Origin: Camelimonas abortus
Lineage (GTDB): Bacteria > Pseudomonadota > Alphaproteobacteria > Rhizobiales > Beijerinckiaceae
Direction: 5' to 3' (one strand)
Assembly (NCBI RefSeq): GCF_042647165.1
Contig: NZ_JBHRUV010000017.1
DNA length: 64,000 bases
Position 1 is the first letter of the stretch. Every line of letters begins with the position of its first letter. Below the pieces are notes generated by a model, which was given only the letters and a program-made list of their open reading frames with translations, did no database searches and had not been told where the DNA came from. Positions 44,644 through 56,356 of the stretch are shown here, piece by piece. The translations under genes were made by a program, and so were the position numbers.

Positions 44644-45068
44644 GGCGCCGGAAGGTCCCGGCCGGAGACCGGCCGGGACCGCTGGCGGCGCAGGCCGCCG
44701 ATCTGCCGTCGTGATCCGGCGCACGCGCCCGCGACGGCCCGGCCCGGACCATTCCGGGCGGCACGACAGTCCGGACGGGGACGTTTGCAAGAATTCCCCG
44801 TTGACCGGAGCAGATGAACCGGCGCGCCGGCGTCTGGCGAAGGGCCAGAGACGCTGCGGCGACGCCACCGGCGCAGGAGCGCCATGACACGGGATCAGCC
44901 GCAGGGGTGATCCGCACGGGGCCCGGGAGGCCCCAGGGTTCCGGCCTTGCCGGAGCAGGATAGCCGGATGCTCGCCGCGCGCATGGACGCGCCCCCGCCC
45001 GCGAGCCTCCCGCCGTCTTGCTCATGGCTTAGGGGTGGCCGGACCTCCTATCCATGGAAAGAGCGTAC
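44644..45068 (+). other. rpsO-pnp intergenic region with a stem-loop array
   Basis: This 425-nt gap contains no conserved reading frame. It holds the hairpin at 44654-44680 and three short perfect stem-loops close to pnp: 44892-44913 (GGATCA/TGATCC), 44918-44934 (GGGGCC/GGCCCC) and 44941-44953 (CCGGC/GCCGG). In enterobacteria the pnp leader is a double-stranded RNase III substrate through which PNPase controls itself; this array may serve the same purpose. I found no clear promoter. Confidence 0.55.
44654..44680 (+). terminator. 12-bp perfect hairpin after rpsO
   Basis: GGTCCCGGCCGG (44654-44665) pairs perfectly with CCGGCCGGGACC (44669-44680) around AGA. There is no T-run, so it may be a leaky terminator, an RNA-stabilising 3' end or a processing site between rpsO and pnp. 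Confidence 0.6.
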
Positions 45069-47204
<2,136 letters not shown>

Positions 47205-47232
47205 GCGGCGGTCTGGTCCGCTGACGGTTACG

Positions 47233-47263
47233 CCGCCCGGGGCATGCGCTCCGGGCGGTTTTT
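47233..47263. terminator. Terminator after pnp
   Basis: CCGCCCGG (47233-47240) pairs with CCGGGCGG (47251-47258) and five T follow at 47259-47263. It ends the rimP-pnp run before the convergent HugZ-like gene. Confidence 0.88.
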
Positions 47264-47288
47264 CTTTGGCGGCGCCAGCAGCCGCCGG

Positions 47289-47999
47289 TCAGCCGGCCCG
47301 GGCCTGCTGCGCCAGTTCCCGCAGCAGCGCGGCGAGCGCGCGCGCGTCATGAACGCGGCGGGGAAACGGCGCGCGCGCCACGCTGTCGCCAAGCCGCAGA
47401 TCCATGCCTTCCGGATCGACGCCGGTCATGATCCACGGTCCCGGCCCGCGCCCGGCCAGTTTCACCGCGTAAAGCTCCACGGCGTCGGCGTGATCCGCGT
47501 TCATGTGGGCGAGGACGCGCTCTTCGCTGGCCACGAGATCCGCGGCGCCGTCCAGCGACGTCAGCAGCTCCGCCGGCTCCAGGGCGACGACGCGGCCGAA
47601 TCCCGCCACCAGACGGACGCCCTGCGGAACGATACGGAAAAACCGGAAATCGCTGAAACCGGCGTACATCGCGGCGTCCGGATTCCGGGCGAGAAACCGG
47701 CGGCGCACGGCCGGGTCGCCGGCCGGCTCCATCCGGCCCGTTATGCTGATCCGCGGCGACGCCAGAGGATCGCCGCCGCCGACGCTGGCCAGCAGCAGCG
47801 AGACGCGGCTGTCCCGGTCGATATTGGCGGTGTGCCGCGCCAGCGACGACAGCAGCGTCACCGGCGCGCCGTCCGCCGCCGTGGCCAGGCTGACCAGCGA
47901 GGCGCAGGGAGCGCCGTCGGCCTCAAGGGTCGCCAGCGCGCCGTAGCGGGCCTCGCGCAGGAGCTTCTTCGCCTCGGCGATGGCGTCTGATTTCTTCAC
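47289..47999 (-). CDS. HugZ-like / pyridoxamine-phosphate-oxidase-fold protein with DUF2470
   Basis: The 236-residue protein has an N-terminal split-barrel FMN-binding-type domain (RYGALATLEADGAPCASLVSLA, then LLSSLARHTANIDRDSRVSLLL) and a C-terminal DUF2470 domain (ERVLAHMNADHADAVELYAV). This arrangement is found in HugZ/HutZ heme-utilisation proteins, but many bacterial members lack proven heme oxygenase activity. The GTG start at 47999 is supported by GGGGGAG upstream. It is convergent to pnp and divergent from chvI. No heme transport genes are nearby. Confidence 0.78.
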   Translation of the reverse strand: MKKSDAIAEAKKLLREARYGALATLEADGAPCASLVSLATAADGAPVTLLSSLARHTANIDRDSRVSLLLASVGGGDPLASPRISITGRMEPAGDPAVRRRFLARNPDAAMYAGFSDFRFFRIVPQGVRLVAGFGRVVALEPAELLTSLDGAADLVASEERVLAHMNADHADAVELYAVKLAGRGPGPWIMTGVDPEGMDLRLGDSVARAPFPRRVHDARALAALLRELAQQARAG

Positions 48000-48034
48000 C
48001 GTCTCCCCCCGTTACGGGTCAATACGAACGTCGC

Positions 48035-48063
48035 TGGCCAGTTTCCTGGAAAAACGTTATGGT
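48035..48063 (+). promoter_or_regulatory. Weak candidate promoter for chvI
   Basis: TGGCCA, 17 nt, TATGGT: four of six matches in each hexamer. It is the best-spaced pair in the divergent region, next to an AT-rich stretch (48049-48060). Confidence 0.3.
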
Positions 48064-48150
48064 AGGGCTCCGTCTGCGAACGCATGTTCACCGGCGGCGG
48101 TCAGGCGCAGGCGGCGCCCCCCTGTCCGCCCTGCGGACGCCTGGCCGGCG

Positions 48151-48182
48151 CCACGACTGCCCGGCCCCACGACTGCCCGGCC
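48151..48182. repeat. 16-bp tandem direct repeat in the chvI leader
   Basis: CCACGACTGCCCGGCC occurs twice without a gap, at 48151-48166 and 48167-48182. It is likely a recent slippage duplication. Each unit contains a CCGGCC-like GC block, so the pair might also change leader folding. Confidence 0.85.
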
Positions 48183-48314
48183 CGGGACCTCCGCGCCGGC
48201 GGGTTCGCCGTCTGGACGCCTTGTTTCGGCCTTGTTGGAGCGCACAATCCGACCCACTTAAAGCAGCAGGTGGCCGGGGCGGCCATCGCGCGAATCCGGG
48301 AACAGCCATTCACA

Positions 48315-49013
48315 ATGCCAACGATCGCTCTCGTTGATGACGACCGCAACATCCTGACCTCGGTTTCCATCGCCCTGGAATCCGAGGGATACCGGATCCA
48401 GACCTACACGGACGGCGCCTCGGCCCTGGACGGATTCAAGACCAATCCGCCGGATCTCGCCATCCTCGACATCAAGATGCCCCGGATGGACGGCATGGAG
48501 CTGCTCCGCCGGTTGCGGCAAAAGAGCGACCTCCCGGTGATCTTCCTCACCTCCAAGGATGAGGAGATCGACGAGCTGTTCGGGCTCAAGATGGGAGCCG
48601 ACGACTTCATCCGCAAACCTTTCTCCCAGCGTCTGCTGGTGGAGCGGGTCAAGGCGGTGTTGCGCCGGGCCAGCCCGCGCGACCAGACCGCCATGCGCGA
48701 CAGCGATTCCCGCGTGCTGGAGCGCGGCGCGCTGAAGATGGACCCCGAGCGCCACACCTGCACCTGGCGCGGCGAACCGGTGACGCTGACGGTGACGGAG
48801 TTCCTGATCCTGCAGGCGCTGGCGCAGCGCCCGGGCGTGGTGAAGAGCCGCAACGCCCTCATGGACGCCGCCTACGACGACCAGGTCTATGTTGACGACC
48901 GCACCATCGACAGCCACATCAAGCGGCTGCGCAAGAAGTTCAAGGCGGTGGACGAAAACTTCGAGATGATCGAAACGCTTTACGGCGTCGGCTACCGCTT
49001 CAAGGAAGTCTGA
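48315..49013 (+). CDS. chvI: Two-component response regulator ChvI
   Basis: An OmpR/PhoB-type response regulator of 232 residues. The receiver domain has the acidic pocket DDD (8-10), the phospho-acceptor Asp52 (AILDIKMPRMDG) and RKPF. The C-terminal winged helix has the VDDRTIDSHIKRLRKKF recognition region and ends GVGYRFKE. The N-terminus PTIALVDDDRNILTSVSIALE is nearly diagnostic for ChvI/ExoR-regulated regulators of Hyphomicrobiales, which control envelope, succinoglycan, motility and acid responses. ATG 48315 is chosen to match that start. chvG follows after 138 nt. Confidence 0.93.
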   Translation: MPTIALVDDDRNILTSVSIALESEGYRIQTYTDGASALDGFKTNPPDLAILDIKMPRMDGMELLRRLRQKSDLPVIFLTSKDEEIDELFGLKMGADDFIRKPFSQRLLVERVKAVLRRASPRDQTAMRDSDSRVLERGALKMDPERHTCTWRGEPVTLTVTEFLILQALAQRPGVVKSRNALMDAAYDDQVYVDDRTIDSHIKRLRKKFKAVDENFEMIETLYGVGYRFKEV

Positions 49014-49151
49014 CGGCCGGCTGGCGACAGGGCGCGGCGGCGGCAGGGAACGGCGGGGCGCCGGCGCGCGCCGCGCGGGGGCTGGCCCTGGACGGCGCGC
49101 GAGACAGGCGGGATGGCGGCGGCGCGGCTCCGCCGGCCCGGAAGGTAACTG

Positions 49152-50963
49152 ATGGAAGACAGCTCCCGACACGGCCAGACCGCGCAGGCAGCCGGGATGG
49201 ATGCTGACGACGCCGGCGAGGAGACGGGCGCCGAATCCCCGCTCTCCCTGCCGGCGTGCGCGCGCCAGTACGCGCGTCTCCTGCTCACCCGCATGTCGTC
49301 CAGCCTGACGCGGCGGATCGTGATGCTCAATCTCGCCGGCCTGGTGGTTCTGCTGGTCGGCTTTCTGTACCTCAACCAGTTCCGCGAAGGGCTTATCGAA
49401 GCACGGGTCCAGAGCCTGCTGACCCAGGGCGAAATCATCGCCGGCGCCATCGCCACCTCGGCCACCGTTGAAACCGACGCGGTCCAGATTGATCCCGACA
49501 AGCTGCTGCAGCTCCAGGCGGGGGAGAGCGCGGGGCCGCTCGACGAACCGCCCTCGCCGCTGGAGTTCTCCATCAATCCGGAGCGGGTGGCGCCGCTGCT
49601 GCGCCACCTGGTCACTCCGACCGGCACGCGGGCGCGGGTTTACGACCGTGAAGGCCAGCTGCTGATTGATTCGCAGTCCCATCTGGTGCGCGGCGACGTG
49701 CTGCGGCTCGATTTGCCGCCCATTCCCCGCGAGCCGCCCGGCTGGCTCGACAGGCTGTGGGAGAAGGTCCGCGGCTGGATGCGGCCGGCCGGCCTGCCCG
49801 CCGAGGTGCTCACCACCACCAACGGCCGCTCGCTGCCGGAAGTTGTCAGCGCCATGTCCGGCAAGCCCGCGTCGGTGGTGCGGGTGAACAGCAAGGGCGA
49901 GACCATCGTTTCGGTGGCGGTGCCGATCCAGCGCCTGAAGTCGGTGCGCGGCGTGCTGCTGCTTTCAACCCAGGGCGGCGACATCGACCAGATCATCGCC
50001 AAGGAGCGGCTTGGCCTGTTGCAGGTGTTCCTGATCGCCGCGCTGGTCATGGTGCTGCTGTCGTTCCTTCTTGCGGGGGCCATCGCCGGCCCGATCCGCC
50101 GGCTGGCGGAGGCGGCGGACCGGGTGCGCCGGGGCGTGCGCGCCCGCCAGAGCATTCCTGACTTCACCAGCCGCGCCGACGAAATCGGCCACCTCTCGGG
50201 GGCGCTGCGCGACATGACCACCGCGCTGTACAACCGGATCGACGCGATCGAGAGCTTCGCCGCCGACGTGGCGCATGAGCTCAAGAATCCGCTGACATCC
50301 CTGCGCAGCGCCGTCGAGACCCTGCCGCTGGCGAAAACCGATGAATCACGGGGCCGCCTGCTGGAGATCATCCAGCACGACGTGAAGCGCCTCGACCGCC
50401 TGATCAGCGACATCTCCGACGCGTCGCGCCTTGACGCCGAACTGTCGCGCGAGGACTCTGAGCCGGTGGACGTGGCCGGACTGGTTGAGGGCGTGGCCAG
50501 CATCGCCAATGAGGTCCGCCGCGACGGCCAGGCTCCGATCGAACTGTTCGTGGAGCCGCATCCGCTTGGACGGGACGCCTTCATGGTGATGGGACACGGC
50601 GGCCGGCTGGGACAGGTGATCAACAACCTGGTGGACAACGCCCGTTCGTTTTCGCCGGAGGGCGCGACCGTACGCATCTATCTGCGCCGGCTTCGCCATG
50701 ACGTGGAGGTCCGGGTTGAGGACGACGGCCCCGGCATTCCGGAACACGCCCTGGAGCGAATCTTCGAGCGTTTCTATACCGACCGCCCGCACGGCTTTGG
50801 CCAGAACTCCGGCCTCGGCCTGTCGATCTCGCGCCAGATCGTCTCCGCCCACAAGGGCTCGATCACAGCGCGCAACCGGCGCGCGCCGGCGGCCGGAGAC
50901 GTGGAAGGCAAGGTGCTGGGCGCAACCTTTGTGGTCAGGCTCCCGGCGCTGGTCGCCCAGTGA
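49152..50963 (+). CDS. chvG: Sensor histidine kinase ChvG (ExoS)
   Basis: The partner kinase of ChvI. The 603-residue protein has a cytoplasmic N-terminus of about 55 residues, a first membrane helix (about 57-75), and a periplasmic sensor of about 210 residues that in rhizobia binds the repressor ExoR. A second helix (about 288-312), a HAMP domain, the phosphorylated His375 in AHELKNPLTSLRS, and an HATPase domain with NLVDNARSF, DDGPGIP and GLGLSISRQI follow. No exoR is in the window. It is followed 37 nt later by hprK, the usual order. Confidence 0.93.
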   Translation: MEDSSRHGQTAQAAGMDADDAGEETGAESPLSLPACARQYARLLLTRMSSSLTRRIVMLNLAGLVVLLVGFLYLNQFREGLIEARVQSLLTQGEIIAGAIATSATVETDAVQIDPDKLLQLQAGESAGPLDEPPSPLEFSINPERVAPLLRHLVTPTGTRARVYDREGQLLIDSQSHLVRGDVLRLDLPPIPREPPGWLDRLWEKVRGWMRPAGLPAEVLTTTNGRSLPEVVSAMSGKPASVVRVNSKGETIVSVAVPIQRLKSVRGVLLLSTQGGDIDQIIAKERLGLLQVFLIAALVMVLLSFLLAGAIAGPIRRLAEAADRVRRGVRARQSIPDFTSRADEIGHLSGALRDMTTALYNRIDAIESFAADVAHELKNPLTSLRSAVETLPLAKTDESRGRLLEIIQHDVKRLDRLISDISDASRLDAELSREDSEPVDVAGLVEGVASIANEVRRDGQAPIELFVEPHPLGRDAFMVMGHGGRLGQVINNLVDNARSFSPEGATVRIYLRRLRHDVEVRVEDDGPGIPEHALERIFERFYTDRPHGFGQNSGLGLSISRQIVSAHKGSITARNRRAPAAGDVEGKVLGATFVVRLPALVAQ

Positions 50964-51000
50964 GCGGCGCGCGCCGGCGTGACCAGCCTGTGGAGGCATG

Positions 51001-51480
51001 ATGAACCCTCCCGCCGCCAGCCAGCCGCCCCCCCCGGTGGAAAAAGCGGTCGCGATCCACGCCACATGCATCGTCGTGGGCGAATGCGGCGTCCTGTTTC
51101 TGGGAGAAAGCGGCGCGGGCAAGACAAGCCTGGCGCTGGAGGTTCTGGAGGCCTGCGCCGCCGCAGGCCGCTTCGCGCGACTGGTCGCCGACGACCGCAC
51201 GCTGCTGCGCGTCGCGGGCGGCCGGATACTGGCGGGGCCCCACCCGGCCATCGCCGGCCGTCACGAGCTGCGCGGCGCCGGCGTCCGGCAGGCGGCCCAT
51301 GAGCCTCTGGCGCGGCTGCGGCTCGTGGTGCGCTGCCAGCAGGCTCCTGCGCCCCGCTACCCTGAAGCGCAGGAGCCGTGGACGTTTCAGGGCGTCGCCC
51401 TTCCGGCCGTCGTCGCCGGCGGCGCGGAACGGCGCAGCCGGCTCGTTCTGGCCGCGATTGAGGACATCATCAACGCGTGA
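51001..51480 (+). CDS. hprK: HPr kinase/phosphorylase, short alphaproteobacterial form
   Basis: The 159-residue protein corresponds to the C-terminal catalytic half of Gram-positive HprK. It starts HATCIVVGECGVLFLGESGAGKT with Walker A GESGAGKT at 35-42, followed by LVADDRTLLR as the acidic metal-binding motif, and GRHELRGAGV. The N-terminal regulatory domain of the classical enzyme is missing, as is normal in this class. It should phosphorylate the serine of the HPr encoded two genes downstream. ATG 51001 is preferred over the adjacent ATG 50998 because GGAGG is only 1 nt from the first. Confidence 0.9.
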   Translation: MNPPAASQPPPPVEKAVAIHATCIVVGECGVLFLGESGAGKTSLALEVLEACAAAGRFARLVADDRTLLRVAGGRILAGPHPAIAGRHELRGAGVRQAAHEPLARLRLVVRCQQAPAPRYPEAQEPWTFQGVALPAVVAGGAERRSRLVLAAIEDIINA

Positions 51481-51629
51481 TCGTGCTACAGTAGGGGAGC
51501 CGTCGGGCATCTGGGCGAAAAGTCGCATCCCGCTTGCAAGGACGGCCGCTATGCTCAAAATATTCTCTCCTCTGGAGACTCCAGCGGCCCCTCAGGCACC
51601 GGGGACTGGCGTCGCAAATGGGAATCTAA

Positions 51630-52031
51630 ATGATCGGTCTTGTGCTTGTGACGCACGGGTGTCTGGCCACCGAGTTTCGCTCCGCCCTGGAGCATGTCGT
51701 CGGTCCCCAGGAGCAGGTGGAAACCATCACCATCGGGCCGGAAGACGACATGGATACGCGACGCCAGGACATTCTGGACGCCGTACGACGCGTTGACACC
51801 GGTAGCGGCGTGGTCGTCCTCACCGACATGTTCGGCGGCACGCCGTCAAATCTGGCGATTTCCTGCATGGCCGACAGCCAAGTTGAAGTCATCGCCGGCA
51901 TCAACCTTCCCATGCTGATCAAGCTGGCCAGCGTCCGCGAGGACACGCCGCTGGCCGACGCCGTGCTGCAGGCCCAGGAAGCAGGTCGCAAGTACATTAA
52001 CGTCGCCAGTCGCGTGCTGGCGGGCAAATAA
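51630..52031 (+). CDS. PTS system IIA component, mannose (EIIA-Man) family
   Basis: The 133-residue protein starts MIGLVLVTHG with the phospho-acceptor His9, and includes VVLTDMFGGTPSN, typical of ManX-type IIA domains. No membrane IIC/IID or IIB partners are encoded nearby, so it is likely part of the regulatory phosphorelay (often called PTS-Ntr/Man-type) rather than sugar uptake. It lies 149 nt after hprK and 14 nt before the HPr gene. Confidence 0.93.
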   Translation: MIGLVLVTHGCLATEFRSALEHVVGPQEQVETITIGPEDDMDTRRQDILDAVRRVDTGSGVVVLTDMFGGTPSNLAISCMADSQVEVIAGINLPMLIKLASVREDTPLADAVLQAQEAGRKYINVASRVLAGK

Positions 52032-52045
52032 GAAGGGCGTGAGCG

Positions 52046-52351
52046 TTGCAACCGGACAAGGAGACCGCCCTGCCCGACGGCGTCCTTTCGCGCGAGCTGC
52101 CCATCATCAACCGCAAGGGCCTGCATGCGCGCGCTTCGGCAAAATTCGTCCAGACCGTCGAGCGCTTTGACGCGGACGTGACGGTGTCGCGCTGCGGCGA
52201 AACCGTCGGCGGACGGTCCATCATGGGTCTGCTGACCCTGGCCGCCGCAAGGGGAACCACCGTCACGGTCACTGCCTGCGGGCCGGACGCCGCCGCAGCG
52301 CTTGACGCCATCGAAGAGCTGCTGGCCAGCCGTTTTGGCGAGGAGGAGTAA
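52046..52351 (+). CDS. Phosphocarrier protein HPr
   Basis: A 101-residue HPr-family protein. The enzyme I site is His27 in NRKGLHARASAKF, and Ser58 in GGRSIMGLLTLAA matches the regulatory serine that HprK phosphorylates. An N-terminal extension of about 15 residues precedes the core. TTG at 52046 is the only start in frame near the core; AAGGGC lies upstream. Enzyme I is not in the window. The gene closes the chvI-chvG-hprK-IIA-HPr run. Confidence 0.92.
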   Translation: MQPDKETALPDGVLSRELPIINRKGLHARASAKFVQTVERFDADVTVSRCGETVGGRSIMGLLTLAAARGTTVTVTACGPDAAAALDAIEELLASRFGEEE

Positions 52352-52642
52352 CCGCCCCCGCCGGGCGGCCTGACGCAGCGGACGGGGCGCAGCATTCAGC
52401 CCCGCAGCAACGCTGGATATTTGACCTTATTTTGTGCAACTTGACTAAATTTTCAGCCGCGACCGGTGGCGGCGAGACAAATTGACAGCCTGGGCCGCGG
52501 AGCAATCACTGCCAATTGCAATTGCCGTCCTTTGGCGCGTAGAAAGCGCGTCAGAGTTCTGTCATGAGAACCCAGCCTATCGATTGTCGAGGCCGTCCAT
52601 GGCTGCTGCAGCCCACTGAACGGCCCTGCCGGAGGACGTTTC
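52352..52642 (+). other. Regulatory region upstream of pckA
   Basis: The 291-nt gap is the AT-richest upstream region in this part of the window. It contains several TTGAC blocks (52421, 52441, 52482); TTGACC at 52421-52426 with TAAATT at 52446-52451 has a 19-nt spacer, and TTGACA at 52482-52487 has no good -10. A 12-bp palindrome, CAATTGCAATTG (52513-52524), is a candidate operator. No terminator with a T-run follows the HPr gene. Confidence 0.5.
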
Positions 52643-54247
<1,605 letters not shown>

Positions 54248-54327
54248 GCCGGACGCAGGGCGCGCGGCGGCCCCCGTCGCGCGCCGCAGGGTCTGCCGCC
54301 TGCGGGCTCCGCGGGAGGCGAAAGAAA

Positions 54328-54353
54328 AAGCCCGGGCCTTGCCGCCCGGGCTT
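54328..54353. terminator. Terminator between pckA and rimI
   Basis: AAGCCCGGGC (54328-54337) pairs with GCCCGGGCTT (54344-54353). The A-run at 54321-54329 gives a T-run on the minus strand, so it is best suited to end the rimI side, with weaker action on pckA. Confidence 0.8.
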
Positions 54354-54383
54354 CGTCGTTGCAGGCCTGCGCGCCCGACGCCG

Positions 54384-54914
54384 TCACTGCGCGTCGATGT
54401 CCGGCAGGGCCAGGCTCATCAGAATGGCGTTCAGGCGTTCGCCCGCCGGGCCAGCGTAATAACCCTTGCGCTCGCCCACTGTCTCAAAGCCAAAGCGTTC
54501 ATAAAGGCGGCGGGCGGGCGCATTCCCCTCCTCCACCTCCAGATGCACCGTGCGGACGCCGCGCCGGCGCAACCCCTGCAGGTGCGCCGCCAGCAGCGGC
54601 GCGGAGAGGCCGCGGCCGCGCCAGCGCGGCGCAAGGGCGATGGTGAGCACCTCCGCCTCGTCGAGCACGCAGCGGCTGAGCGCAAAGCCTGCGGGACTGT
54701 CGCTGGCGCCGGGCGGGAACAGGCCGTCGGCCTGCACCATGTCGTCGCGCATCATGGCGGCCATGGTGTCCTCGTCCCAGCCGCGGGCGAAGCTGGCGGC
54801 GTGAATCGCCGCCATTACGGGCGCGCAGGAGGGCCGCAAGGGCCCGACGGCGACATCGCCAGCATCAGGACGCCAGGACCGCCAGAAACTGCTCAGAAGG
54901 CTTCCTGACGCCAT
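54384..54914 (-). CDS. rimI: Ribosomal protein S18 alanine N-acetyltransferase-like (RimI family)
   Basis: A GNAT acetyltransferase of 176 residues with the acetyl-CoA loop RWRGRGLSAPLL, EVEEGNAPARRLYERFGF and a C-terminal YY-type segment. Its position directly after tsaB is the usual place of rimI. The N-terminal 30 residues are longer than in E. coli RimI. ATG 54914 is preceded by GGAG-rich sequence. The S18 target is inferred from context; general N-terminal acetylation is an alternative. Confidence 0.87.
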   Translation of the reverse strand: MASGSLLSSFWRSWRPDAGDVAVGPLRPSCAPVMAAIHAASFARGWDEDTMAAMMRDDMVQADGLFPPGASDSPAGFALSRCVLDEAEVLTIALAPRWRGRGLSAPLLAAHLQGLRRRGVRTVHLEVEEGNAPARRLYERFGFETVGERKGYYAGPAGERLNAILMSLALPDIDAQ

Positions 54915-54936
54915 TCTCCGCCCCCTCCCCGACGCG

Positions 54937-55617
54937 CTACCGCAACGCCAGCGCGCCGTCCTGCGGCTTTGCGTCCGGAGCCCGCAGGTAATACGGCTTC
55001 GGCAGGGCCGTGGCCGGATCGGCGACGGCGCCGAGGCGCGCCACCCAGAGCGGATCCGGATAAAGGGAGTTTTCCGCCACGACGGCGTTCACGCCGACCG
55101 ACCAGGCCTCACTGGCGAGCAGGCCGGCGCCTGATCCGGAGATGACGAGGTTTCCGGAGCCAAGCAGACGGGCGGCGTCACGCACCGACGCCAGACGGGC
55201 CGGCACCACCACGCGGCCGCCAGGCGCCACCGCCTGCACGAACACCTGGCCGTGGCGGGCGTCAATGGCGGCGACCGCCACCCTGTCTCCCGCTGTCGCC
55301 ACGACAGGGCCAAGCAGCGCCGACAGGCTGGTGACGCCAACGACGGGAACCTTCAGGGCGAGGCCAATGGCGCGGGCGGCGGCGATGCCGATGCGCAGGC
55401 CGGTGAAACTGCCCGGCCCGACCGTCACCGCCACACGGTCAATGGCGCCGAAGCCGCCCGGCGCGCGGGCGATCACCCGCTCCAGCAGCGGCGCGAGCGC
55501 TTCGGCGTGCCCGCGCTCCATCGGCATGATCTCACAGGAAAGGGCCTCCGCCGCTCCCCTGTCGGCGACGCATGCCGAACAGGCGCCGAGCGTGGTGTCA
55601 ATCGCCAGTACCCGCAC
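54937..55617 (-). CDS. tsaB: tRNA threonylcarbamoyladenosine biosynthesis protein TsaB
   Basis: TsaB is the non-catalytic partner of TsaD in making t6A37 of tRNAs. The 226-residue ASKHA-fold protein starts RVLAIDTTLGACSACV and has the VTVGPGSFTGLRIGIAAARAIG signature, both diagnostic. The GTG start at 55617 is accepted because it gives the normal N-terminus. It lies 22 nt before rimI and 24 nt after nfu, which makes a likely nfu-tsaB-rimI operon. Confidence 0.93.
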   Translation of the reverse strand: MRVLAIDTTLGACSACVADRGAAEALSCEIMPMERGHAEALAPLLERVIARAPGGFGAIDRVAVTVGPGSFTGLRIGIAAARAIGLALKVPVVGVTSLSALLGPVVATAGDRVAVAAIDARHGQVFVQAVAPGGRVVVPARLASVRDAARLLGSGNLVISGSGAGLLASEAWSVGVNAVVAENSLYPDPLWVARLGAVADPATALPKPYYLRAPDAKPQDGALALR

Positions 55618-55641
55618 CCCTGACTCTCCTGTCCGCCACTG

Positions 55642-56205
55642 TCAGACAGCTTCGACCGCCTGAACGTCCGGCAGGAAGTGCCGGAACAGGTTCTGAATGC
55701 CATGACGCAGCGTCGCGGTCGAGGACGGGCAACCGGAGCACGCGCCCTTCATGGCGAGATATACGGTGCCGTCCCGGTAGCCGACGAAGGTGATGTCGCC
55801 GCCGTCGGCCGCCACCGCCGGGCGCACGCGCGTCTCCAGCAGGTCCTTGATTGTCTCGACGACGCCGGCGTCGGCCTCGTCATAGAACTCCTCGCCCGTC
55901 GCAGCGGCGGCGGCCGCGCCTGGATCGGTCACCACCGGAGCCCCGGACTGGAAGTGCTCCATGATGGCGCCGAGCAGGGCGGGCTTCAGGTGGATCCATT
56001 CCCCCGCCGACTTGGTGACGGTGATGAAGTCGGCGCCAAGAAACACGGCGGCGACGCCTTCGACGGCGAAAAGCCGCTCGGCCAGCGGCGAGACGGCGGC
56101 GTCCTCCCGGCTGCGGAAATCGAGGACGCCCTCGGCCATCACGGTGCGGCCGGGCAGAAACTTGAGCGTGGCCGGATTCGGCGTCGCTTCGGTCTGGATG
56201 AACAT
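55642..56205 (-). CDS. NifU-like (Nfu-type) iron-sulfur scaffold protein
   Basis: The 187-residue protein has the Nfu N-terminal domain (FIQTEATPNPATLKFLPG) and the NifU C-terminal domain with the cluster-binding Cys156 and Cys159 in GACSGCPSS. It carries Fe-S clusters to target proteins. ATG 56205 is supported by AAGGAGC and by the N-terminus typical of the family; the longer open frame is rejected. It leads the nfu-tsaB-rimI unit. Confidence 0.93.
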   Translation of the reverse strand: MFIQTEATPNPATLKFLPGRTVMAEGVLDFRSREDAAVSPLAERLFAVEGVAAVFLGADFITVTKSAGEWIHLKPALLGAIMEHFQSGAPVVTDPGAAAAAATGEEFYDEADAGVVETIKDLLETRVRPAVAADGGDITFVGYRDGTVYLAMKGACSGCPSSTATLRHGIQNLFRHFLPDVQAVEAV

Positions 56206-56356
56206 GGCGATGCTCCTTACGCGCCGGTTCAAGGCCGGCGGCAGGTGAAAGCGACGGTGCGCCGCCCCGCGGGGACAACGCAGCGGATACGCCGACAATA
56301 TGGCGACCGCCCGCCCGCTAAGCAACGCGGCCAGACGCGCCCTTTTCTGCGCCGGC

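Larger units (their letters stand above)
48000..48314 (+). other. Divergent region between HugZ-like gene and chvI
   Basis: The 315-nt region should contain the chvI promoter and leader. A weak promoter candidate is TGGCCA (48035-48040), 17 nt, TATGGT (48058-48063), which would give a leader of about 245 nt. The leader includes an exact 16-bp tandem duplication (48151-48182, listed separately). No conserved small gene was found: in-frame sequence upstream of chvI is Pro/Arg/Ala-rich. Confidence 0.5.
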
